Source of the DNA: Indolivaga alginatilytica
Lineage (GTDB): Bacteria; Bacteroidota; Bacteroidia; Bacteroidales; Dysgonomonadaceae
Length of the DNA: 64,000 nucleotides
Assembly (NCBI RefSeq): GCF_003201355.1
Contig: NZ_QICL01000016.1
Location: 1-64,000, forward strand
Direction: 5' to 3'
The translations under genes and the position numbers were made by a program. Every line of letters starts with the position of its first letter. Positions within the stretch are counted from its first letter, which is position 1. The notes beneath the pieces were generated by a model. It was given only the letters and a program-made list of their open reading frames with translations, was not told the DNA's origin and ran no database searches. Shown here piece after piece: positions 17,535-24,656 of the stretch.

Positions 17535-19472
17535 ATGTCTTATACATTATTAATCATCGTACTACCGGCAATCATGTTCCTTATATTGGGACTGTTGGGA
17601 GGTAAAATGAAACCAATCATTGCCGGAACTCTCGGTACCTTGTCTCTGGCAGTTATGACGGCATTGTCGTACTTTACTGCTTATGAATACTTTTTCAGAA
17701 TAGGAAAAGGTGCTTCGGGAGCCTACGAAACATTAATGGCTGTTGAGCCTTACCAATGGTTGAAGTTTACAGACAAATTGCATATCGATTTGGGAATCAT
17801 GTTAGATCCTATTTCGGTGATGATGCTTGTAGTTATTACTACAGTTTCGTTAATGGTGCATATATATAGTCTCGGCTATATGAAAGGAGAGAAAGGTTTT
17901 CAACGTTATTACGCTTTTCTTTCTCTGTTTTCTTTTTCTATGTTAGGATTGGTAGTTGCTACTAACATCTTTCAAATGTATATATTCTGGGAGTTAGTGG
18001 GAGTTTCTTCTTACTCACTTATCAGTTTCTATTATACTAAACCTAGTGCGGTGGCTGCTTCTAAGAAAGCATTTATTGTAACTCGTTTTGCAGACTTATT
18101 CTTCCTTGTAGGTATACTTATATTGTCATATTATTCGGGAACATTCGACTTCCAAACTTTAACTGCTTTGGATGCTCCGTATTTATCCAGTTTTGTGGGA
18201 GCTTCGTTCTTAGGGATATCAGCTTTAACTTGGGCAATGTTATTTATATTTATGGGTGGTGCCGGTAAATCGGCAATGATGCCTTTCCATATTTGGTTAC
18301 CCGATGCGATGGAAGGACCAACACCTGCTTCGGCACTGATCCATGCTGCAACGATGGTTGTTGCAGGGGTATTTCTTGTAGCACGTTTATTCCCTATATA
18401 TCTTTTCGGTGCACCTGAAGTGCTGACCATTATCGGTTATGTTGGAGGTATAACCTCTGTGTATGCTGCTATAGTGGCTTGTACACAGACGGATATTAAA
18501 CGGGTATTAGCCTTCTCTACAATTTCTCAGATTGCATATATGATCACAGCATTGGGAGTATCGGGTTACTCCGGTCACGATGGATTAGGTTATATGGCAT
18601 CTATGTTTCACTTGTTTACACACGCATTCTTTAAAGCATTGCTGTTCTTAGGTGCAGGAGCTATTATTCATGCGGTGCATAGTAATGAAATGGACGATAT
18701 GGGTGGACTGAAAAAGTTCCTGCCTATCACACACATTACATTTCTGATTGCTTGTCTGGCTATTGCGGGTATCCCTCCATTTTCGGGATTCTTTAGTAAA
18801 GATGAAATTTTAGCTGCGGCTTTACACCACGATAAATTCTTGTTTGCATGTTTATTCTTAGGTGCAGGTCTTACAGCATTTTATATGTTCCGTTTGTATT
18901 ACAGAATATTTTGGAATGATACTAACAAGCATTACCACCATGCTCCACATGAGGCAGGTGCAACAATGACAATTCCATTAATCATATTAGCAGTATTCTC
19001 GGTGTTCTCGGGATTTGTTCCTTTTGCCGATTTTATATCAGCGGACAGAATGCCTTTTGAAGCACATATCGATATGTCTGTGGCTATTTCGAGTGTACTG
19101 GTAGCTCTTCTTGGTATTGGTATTGCAACTGCAATGTATTTCAAGAAAACGGATATGCCTGATAGAGTTTCGAATGGAGTCGGAAACTTTTACAAATGGG
19201 CTTATCACAAATTCTATTTCGATGAATTGTGGTTGTTCGTTACACGCAAAATAATATTTAATTGCATATCTAAGCCTATTGCTTGGTTTGACCATACTAT
19301 TGTTGACGGATTTATGAATGCCTTGGCTTTTGTAACCAATAGCACTTCCGATAAAATCAAAGGATTGCAATCGGGAAGAATACAACAATATGCCGGCGTT
19401 TACTTGTCGGGAGCTTTAGTTATTGTTGCCGTGTTTGCGTTCTGTTTAGTATGTTATATCTGTGGTTATTAA
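17535..19472 (+). CDS. nuoL: NADH-quinone oxidoreductase subunit L
   Basis: A 645-residue antiporter-like membrane subunit with about 16 helices and the long lateral amphipathic helix at the C-terminus. Motifs include the proton-pumping Glu helix MYIFWELVGVSSYSLI (about 143-158), GGAGKSAMMPFHIWLPDAMEGPTPASALIHAATMV and SQIAYMITALG, with conserved Lys and His residues across the membrane. It supplies one of the proton channels. Its TAA stop lies in a TTAAGTAA sequence that matches the end of the dispersed repeat. Confidence 0.97.
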   Translation: MSYTLLIIVLPAIMFLILGLLGGKMKPIIAGTLGTLSLAVMTALSYFTAYEYFFRIGKGASGAYETLMAVEPYQWLKFTDKLHIDLGIMLDPISVMMLVVITTVSLMVHIYSLGYMKGEKGFQRYYAFLSLFSFSMLGLVVATNIFQMYIFWELVGVSSYSLISFYYTKPSAVAASKKAFIVTRFADLFFLVGILILSYYSGTFDFQTLTALDAPYLSSFVGASFLGISALTWAMLFIFMGGAGKSAMMPFHIWLPDAMEGPTPASALIHAATMVVAGVFLVARLFPIYLFGAPEVLTIIGYVGGITSVYAAIVACTQTDIKRVLAFSTISQIAYMITALGVSGYSGHDGLGYMASMFHLFTHAFFKALLFLGAGAIIHAVHSNEMDDMGGLKKFLPITHITFLIACLAIAGIPPFSGFFSKDEILAAALHHDKFLFACLFLGAGLTAFYMFRLYYRIFWNDTNKHYHHAPHEAGATMTIPLIILAVFSVFSGFVPFADFISADRMPFEAHIDMSVAISSVLVALLGIGIATAMYFKKTDMPDRVSNGVGNFYKWAYHKFYFDELWLFVTRKIIFNCISKPIAWFDHTIVDGFMNALAFVTNSTSDKIKGLQSGRIQQYAGVYLSGALVIVAVFAFCLVCYICGY

Positions 19473-19514
19473 GTAAACTAGTATACCTGTCAACTTTAAA
19501 TAGGTCTATGACCT
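19469..19514 (+). repeat. Short AAGGTC palindrome element between nuoL and nuoM
   Basis: TTAAGTAAAC overlaps the nuoL stop codon, then GTCAACTTTAAATAGGTCTATGACCT follows. It has the palindrome core but not the ACCAAAG box, and its CCTGTCAACTT part also recalls the snap-back family. It ends 16 bases before nuoM. Confidence 0.55.
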
Positions 19515-19530
19515 CTTAAATTATAAAACA

Positions 19531-21000
19531 ATGAATATTCTTTCATTATTTGTCCTGATTCCCGTTCTGATGTTAATTGCATTTATTCCATGCAGAAATA
19601 TCAAGCAAGTAAGAACTGTTGCTGTCATTGGAACGGCTATTGAACTTATTTTTTCGGTGGTTTTCTTATTTATGTTCCTGGGAGCAAGAGAAGCTGACCC
19701 TTCAAGTGCCATGTTATTCCAATATGATGTAGTTTGGTTTAAAGCACTCAATATTCATTATGCTGTCGGAGTCGATGGTATATCGGTATTAATGTTGTTA
19801 CTTACTGCTATCATCATGTTTACCGGAGTATTTGCTTCATGGAATATGGATCCGCTGCCTAAAGATTTCTTTATGTGGCTTACTTTGCTTGCCGTGGGAG
19901 TATACGGATTCTTTATTTCGTTGGATATGTTTACTATGTTCTTTTTCTACGAAATAGCTTTGATTCCTATGTACTTATTGATTGGTCTTTGGGGAACAGG
20001 AAAAAAAGAATATTCGGCAATGAAATTGACCCTGATGCTGATGGGCGGGTCTGCTTTCCTTTTAGTAGGTGTATTTGGTATTTACTTTAATTCATCTGCA
20101 ACGGGCGAATATACATTCAATATATTACAGATTGCTCAAAATAGTGCTATTCCGGTAGAAGCTCAACGATGGATATTCCCATTGACATTCTTAGGGTTTG
20201 GCGTACTTGGAGCATTATTTCCATTCCATACTTGGTCTCCTGACGGTCATGCTTCGGCACCTACCGCAGTATCAATGCTTCACGCAGGGGTTTTGATGAA
20301 ACTGGGGGGATACGGATGTTTCCGTATAGCCATGCATTTGTTACCCGAAGCTGCAAATGAACTCTCTTGGATTTTCTTAATCTTAACAGGTATCAGTGTA
20401 GTTTACGGTGCGTTTGGTGCTATTGCTCAAAACGACTTGAAATATATTAATGCATACTCTTCCGTTAGTCACTGCGGGTTGGTATTATTCGCTATTCTGA
20501 TGATGAATAATACCGCAACTACAGGTGCTATCATGCAAATGCTTTCTCACGGATTGATGACAGCTTTATTCTTTGCATTGATCGGTATGATATACGGACG
20601 AACTCATACCCGTGATATCAGACAGTTAGGTGGATTAATGAAGATCATGCCTTTCCTATCGGTTTGTTATGTGATTGCCGGTTTGGCTTCATTGGGACTT
20701 CCGGGGTTGAGTGGATTTGTCGCAGAAATGACTATATTTGTTGGATCATTCCAACATCAGGATATGTTTCACAGGGTGTTAACGATAATGGCATGTTCGT
20801 CAATTGTGATTACTGCTGTTTATATACTTAAGGTTGTTGGGAAGATATTATATGGTCCAGTCGTAGACGATCATCACTTGGAACTTACAGACGCAGTTTG
20901 GTATGAAAAAATTGCAGTTGTAGGTTTAGTTCTAAGTGTTGCCGGAGTGGGATTATTCCCCGGATGGATCTCTGATTTAATCCATACATGCTTACACTAA
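19531..21000 (+). CDS. nuoM: NADH-quinone oxidoreductase subunit M
   Basis: A 489-residue antiporter-like subunit with about 14 helices. The channel Glu is in TMFFFYEIALIPMYLLIG (about 131-148). Other family stretches are FGVLGALFPFHTWSPDGHASAPTAVSMLHAGVLMKLG, NDLKYINAYSSVSHCG and GLPGLSGFVAE. It is followed 12 bases later by a small secreted-protein gene instead of nuoN directly. Confidence 0.97.
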   Translation: MNILSLFVLIPVLMLIAFIPCRNIKQVRTVAVIGTAIELIFSVVFLFMFLGAREADPSSAMLFQYDVVWFKALNIHYAVGVDGISVLMLLLTAIIMFTGVFASWNMDPLPKDFFMWLTLLAVGVYGFFISLDMFTMFFFYEIALIPMYLLIGLWGTGKKEYSAMKLTLMLMGGSAFLLVGVFGIYFNSSATGEYTFNILQIAQNSAIPVEAQRWIFPLTFLGFGVLGALFPFHTWSPDGHASAPTAVSMLHAGVLMKLGGYGCFRIAMHLLPEAANELSWIFLILTGISVVYGAFGAIAQNDLKYINAYSSVSHCGLVLFAILMMNNTATTGAIMQMLSHGLMTALFFALIGMIYGRTHTRDIRQLGGLMKIMPFLSVCYVIAGLASLGLPGLSGFVAEMTIFVGSFQHQDMFHRVLTIMACSSIVITAVYILKVVGKILYGPVVDDHHLELTDAVWYEKIAVVGLVLSVAGVGLFPGWISDLIHTCLH

Positions 21001-21012
21001 ACATTAAACAAC

Positions 21013-21507
21013 ATGAAAAAGATCGTTAAATTATTTTTCCTTATTGCATTTATCACAGCATCAGCTTTAGCTTCTGCTCAAAGTTTTACTTTAGCTGAAT
21101 TAGTTGATTTGGCTCCAAACGGAGATGAGTATTTTTCGAATATAGTAACAGCAAAAGGGTATAGTAATCACGAGGTTGGGGCAAGTGCCTTGTCTAATAA
21201 TTACACTTATACCAATTCGGAAAATTCGAAAATAACATTAATTACACCTTCTTTTGATAGTGATGTAAGAATGGTTTCTTGGGAGTTTAAGACTGTTGCA
21301 TCTTATAATGCTTTAAAAAGCGAATTGGCAGCGAGCAAGTACAAACTGACAAATACCGAGAGAAGAAACGGAGGCAAATATGTTTCTCTGTTTTATTCGA
21401 GACCGGGTATTGAAGTTATATTGACAACTGATAAGACGGTTGACCCTAACGGTATTTATATCGCATCGGTAAAGTACACCAATGCTGCTAAATATATTGT
21501 AAAATAA
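21013..21507 (+). CDS. Small secreted protein of unknown function inside the nuo operon
   Basis: A 164-residue protein with a clear signal peptide (KKIVKLFFLIAFITASALASAQ) and no further membrane segment, so it is predicted to be periplasmic. I do not recognise a domain. The mature part is rich in Ser, Thr, Asn and Tyr, has alternating beta-strand patterns, and has no Cys and no metal motif. It starts 12 bases after nuoM and is separated from nuoN by 112 bases with an AAGGTC palindrome, so it is transcribed with complex I. Its position could mean an assembly or envelope role, or it could be a neutral passenger. Coding quality is good: full signal peptide and normal codon use. Confidence 0.8.
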   Translation: MKKIVKLFFLIAFITASALASAQSFTLAELVDLAPNGDEYFSNIVTAKGYSNHEVGASALSNNYTYTNSENSKITLITPSFDSDVRMVSWEFKTVASYNALKSELAASKYKLTNTERRNGGKYVSLFYSRPGIEVILTTDKTVDPNGIYIASVKYTNAAKYIVK

Positions 21508-21519
21508 GGTCTGAGACCT
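21506..21519 (+). repeat. AAGGTCTGAGACCT palindrome at stop codon
   Basis: The palindrome begins within the TAA stop (21505-21507) of the small secreted protein gene. No ACCAAAG box is found beside it. It could act as a hairpin after the stop. Confidence 0.6.
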
Positions 21520-21619
21520 ATTGTCGATTTTGTAAAATTCAGAATAACGCCTGATAAAATTGGAAAATAGGGTGTAATTACCATTTTCCTATACTCAAAC
21601 AAATAAAGATATTGAAGAA

Positions 21620-23053
21620 ATGAATTTGAGCAATTATTTGTTGATGAAGCCTGAATTATCGCTGATCGCGGTATTTCTGTTATTGATCTTTTATGATTTG
21701 TTTGCTTCGGACAACGCAAAAAAGTACTATTTTCCTATAGCCTGTTTGCTATTCCTTGTGCATACTGTTTACTGTTTCTTTATAAGTAAGGATGTTCTTA
21801 CTGCTTTTGGGGGAATGTATGTTACTGGAGCGGCTCAAATAACGATGAAAAGTGTACTGAATATAGGTGTATTCCTTATATTCCTGCAAGCTAACGAATG
21901 GTTGAAAAAGCCCGAATCGATATTTAAACGCGGTGAATTCTTCATGCTTACGATACTAACCTTGTTGGGTATGTATCTGATGATTTCTTCAGGAAGCTTT
22001 ATGATATTCTATATTGGTCTAGAGATGGCTTCCTTACCGGTAGCAGCCTTAGTTGCTTTTGATAAATACAAGAACAACTCAGCTGAAGCAGGAGCTAAAT
22101 ATATCTTTAATGCGATATTCTCATCTGCCATTATGGTGTTTGGTATCTCTTTCCTTTATGGAGCATGCGGAACATTGTATTTCGACGATATGTTTCAAAG
22201 TATCTACTCATCGCCATTAATTATTATGGCTATGGTATTTTTCCTTTCAGGCTTGTTTTTCAAAATCTCATTGGTTCCTTTCCACTTATGGGCACCCGAT
22301 GTTTATCAGGGGGCACCAACCAATGTTACTCTTTATTTGTCAACCATATCAAAAGGTGCAGCAGTATTTGCCCTTATGATTATCTTATACAAAGTATTCC
22401 CTGCATTAGCAGGAATATGGCAGCCTATTATCTGGATTCTTATTTTATTGACTATAACAATAGGTAACTTATTCGCCCTAAGACAAAAGAATTTGAAGCG
22501 TTTGCTTGCATTCTCTTCTATTTCTCAGGCTGGATACATCATGTTAAGCGTATTTTCGGGATCATCGGCAGGAATGTCGGCAACTATATTCTATGTATTC
22601 GTTTATGTTTTCTCTAATCTGGCTGCATTTGGAGTTATTTCAGCTATTGAAAATAAAACAGGCAAAGTGAATATGGATGATTATAACGGTCTTTACCTTA
22701 CCAATCCTAAATTGGCTTTGGTAATGATGGTTTCAATGTTCTCCTTAGGAGGTATACCATTCACCGCAGGATTTTTCAGTAAACTGTTTGTGTTTATGGC
22801 TGCAATGGAATCGGGTAATCCTTGGAATACAGTATTGGTATTTTTGGCATTGGTAAATACGGTTGTATCCTTGTATTATTATTTACTTGTGGTAAAAGCG
22901 ATGTTTATCAATAAGAACGATTCTCCTATTGAAACATTAAATACAGATAGTTATTTGAAAATTTCATTAGTAGCTTCGGTTGTTGGTATCTTCTGTATTG
23001 GAGTAATTAATTGCTTCTACGAGTATATTAATACAGTAAGCTTTGGTTTTTAA
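21620..23053 (+). CDS. nuoN: NADH-quinone oxidoreductase subunit N
   Basis: A 477-residue antiporter-like subunit with 13-14 helices. The channel Glu lies in FMIFYIGLEMASLPVAALVAF (about 128-148). Family motifs are LVPFHLWAPDVYQGAPTNVTLYLSTISKGAAVFAL, KRLLAFSSISQAGYIM and GGIPFTAGFFSK. It ends the complex I gene set; nuoE, nuoF and nuoG are absent from the operon. A strong hairpin follows at 23074-23121. Confidence 0.96.
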   Translation: MNLSNYLLMKPELSLIAVFLLLIFYDLFASDNAKKYYFPIACLLFLVHTVYCFFISKDVLTAFGGMYVTGAAQITMKSVLNIGVFLIFLQANEWLKKPESIFKRGEFFMLTILTLLGMYLMISSGSFMIFYIGLEMASLPVAALVAFDKYKNNSAEAGAKYIFNAIFSSAIMVFGISFLYGACGTLYFDDMFQSIYSSPLIIMAMVFFLSGLFFKISLVPFHLWAPDVYQGAPTNVTLYLSTISKGAAVFALMIILYKVFPALAGIWQPIIWILILLTITIGNLFALRQKNLKRLLAFSSISQAGYIMLSVFSGSSAGMSATIFYVFVYVFSNLAAFGVISAIENKTGKVNMDDYNGLYLTNPKLALVMMVSMFSLGGIPFTAGFFSKLFVFMAAMESGNPWNTVLVFLALVNTVVSLYYYLLVVKAMFINKNDSPIETLNTDSYLKISLVASVVGIFCIGVINCFYEYINTVSFGF

Positions 23054-23073
23054 CAATATTTGTTCAAAATAAA

Positions 23074-23121
23074 ACTAATTCGATAAATACTTAGTCTTAA
23101 CTTTGTATTTATCGAATTAGT
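23074..23121 (+). terminator. Strong hairpin after nuoN
   Basis: Two perfect 17-base arms (23074-23090 and 23105-23121, ACTAATTCGATAAATAC and its complement) enclose a 14-base loop. It probably ends or protects the nuo mRNA, although the T-run afterwards is short (CGTTTATACC). Confidence 0.6.
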
Positions 23122-23169
23122 CGTTTATACCTCTTCTGATTTCTAAAAGAGGCACGACGTTAGGTGTTC

Positions 23170-23265
23170 TTTAATAGCAGTAAGCATAGTATCTAATATA
23201 ACGTTATTCAGTGTAACAGTCAGTAATACTTGTCTTACCAAAGTAATAAATGGGTCTCAGACCTT
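23170..23265 (+). repeat. AAGGTC palindrome element, long copy before exbB-like gene
   Basis: From TTTAATAGCAGTAAGCATAG to TTACCAAAGTAATAAATGGGTCTCAGACCTT. The interior is diverged but of similar length to the other long copies. It ends 16 bases before the start of the ExbB-like gene. Confidence 0.65.
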
Positions 23266-23281
23266 AATCTGCTTTTGATAT

Positions 23282-23992
23282 ATGAATTTATTTATTTTAC
23301 TACAATCAGTAACTACAAATCTGGAACAAGTAGCACCTGCACCGGCTGAAAATTACTTCAGTTTGATACTTAAGGGAGGTTGGGTCATGTTGCCTATTGC
23401 AATTCTTTCAATTCTTGCTGTTTATTATATCATTGAACGGACTTTGATTATAAAAAAAGTTGGTAAATCCGACTCAATCTGGCAATCGCGTATAGTTGAA
23501 CTTATCTCTGAAAATAAGATCGAACAAGCACTTAAATTCTGTTTTGATAAGCCTTACATCTTAGGAAAGGTTATTTCTGCCGGATTAAAAGATAAGGAAG
23601 ATTCTATTGCCGAAATCGAAGAAACGATGGAAGTGGAAGCTCGTCAACAAGTGTCGAAGTTAGAAAACCATATGAATTATTTAGGAATTATTGCGTCTAT
23701 AGCTCCCATGTTAGGATTTTTAGGTACTATCTTTGGGGTAATTAATATTTTCTACAATATCTCTCAGACTGCCGATTTAGATATAGCAACTATTTCGGAT
23801 GGTCTATATCAAAAAATGATTTGTTCGGGAGCCGGCTTACTTGTAGGTATCGTTGCTTATGCAGGCTACTATGTTTTAAATGGGAATATAGACAAGATTG
23901 TAACTAATCTGGATAGAGATTCAAATGAAGCATTAAGAGCTATCAGATTGTATAAAAAGAACCAGAATGCTATTAGTCTTTTAAAGGATTAA
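23282..23992 (+). CDS. MotA/TolQ/ExbB-type proton channel protein
   Basis: A 236-residue inner-membrane protein with three membrane helices (about 30-52, 138-165 and 175-200). Residues in the ExbB core are visible: SIAPMLGFLGTIFGVINIFYN and the GAGLLVGIVAYAGYYVLNG helix. ExbB/TolQ forms a pentameric channel around ExbD/TolR and converts proton motive force into work on TonB or Tol. The partner ExbD-like gene follows after 51 bases. The N-terminal segment before helix 1 is longer than in E. coli ExbB. Confidence 0.9.
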   Translation: MNLFILLQSVTTNLEQVAPAPAENYFSLILKGGWVMLPIAILSILAVYYIIERTLIIKKVGKSDSIWQSRIVELISENKIEQALKFCFDKPYILGKVISAGLKDKEDSIAEIEETMEVEARQQVSKLENHMNYLGIIASIAPMLGFLGTIFGVINIFYNISQTADLDIATISDGLYQKMICSGAGLLVGIVAYAGYYVLNGNIDKIVTNLDRDSNEALRAIRLYKKNQNAISLLKD

Positions 23993-24000
23993 ATACAATT

Positions 24001-24030
24001 CTGAAAGCAATAAAAAGGTCTGTGACCTTA
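24001..24030 (+). repeat. AAGGTC palindrome element, core-only copy
   Basis: CTGAAAGCAATAAAAAGGTCTGTGACCTTA sits in the 51-base gap between the ExbB-like and ExbD-like genes. Only the GCAATAAA box end and the palindrome are present. It ends 14 bases before the ExbD-like ATG. Confidence 0.7.
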
Positions 24031-24043
24031 ACAGCCAAAAATT

Positions 24044-24451
24044 ATGAAGATTCAACGTCGTAAAAATAGAGCCGCAGAAGTTTATACAGCATCCTTGAAT
24101 GACATTATGTTTTTCTTGCTGTTATTCTTTCTCATCGTTTCGACGATGGTTACTCCTGCTGCCATACGGGTATTGCTACCCAACTCGTCGACTGCTGAAA
24201 AGGTAGCGACTAAAAAGAATATCAATTTGATTGTAACTTCCGATCTTACTTATTATGTAAATGATAAGCAAGTGCCTTTTGAAGCTCTTGAAGGAGAATT
24301 ATCCACTGTAATAGGAGAGCGTCATGAAGAAGATGATATTAATGTTCTTTTACAAGCAGATCGTGCTCTTAATCTACAAGATATAATCAATGTAATTGAT
24401 ATAGGAAATAAGCTTCGAGTAAAGATGGTACTCTTTACTCAAAAGGATTAA
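24044..24451 (+). CDS. ExbD/TolR-type biopolymer transport protein
   Basis: A 135-residue protein with a short cytoplasmic N-terminus, one membrane helix (about 18-40) carrying the conserved membrane Asp in SLNDIMFFLLLFFLIVST, and a periplasmic domain (about 60-135). It works with the preceding ExbB-like channel. Whether the system serves TonB or Tol cannot be told from sequence alone; no tonB or tolB gene is adjacent. Confidence 0.9.
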   Translation: MKIQRRKNRAAEVYTASLNDIMFFLLLFFLIVSTMVTPAAIRVLLPNSSTAEKVATKKNINLIVTSDLTYYVNDKQVPFEALEGELSTVIGERHEEDDINVLLQADRALNLQDIINVIDIGNKLRVKMVLFTQKD

Positions 24452-24656
24452 GTACAATAAGCCGATTGCGGTTTTACAATATAGAAAAGAAGGGCTATCA
24501 TAATAGAAGCTCTTTTTTTTCGTTATATAGCTGAGACATACATACTGTAAAATAGCCGTTTTTGCCTTCTTGGGCATAGCATATTTTACTTATTAGTAAT
24601 AAACAGGTTTACGATCAAGAGCATCAGGTAAACCTTTATAGAAAACGAAATATTCA
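24452..24656. other. Intergenic segment with possible weak terminator
   Basis: GGGCT...AGCTC arms around 24490-24513 followed by a T-run (CTCTTTTTTTT) look like a weak terminator for the exbB/exbD unit. No promoter box could be assigned with confidence. Confidence 0.35.
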
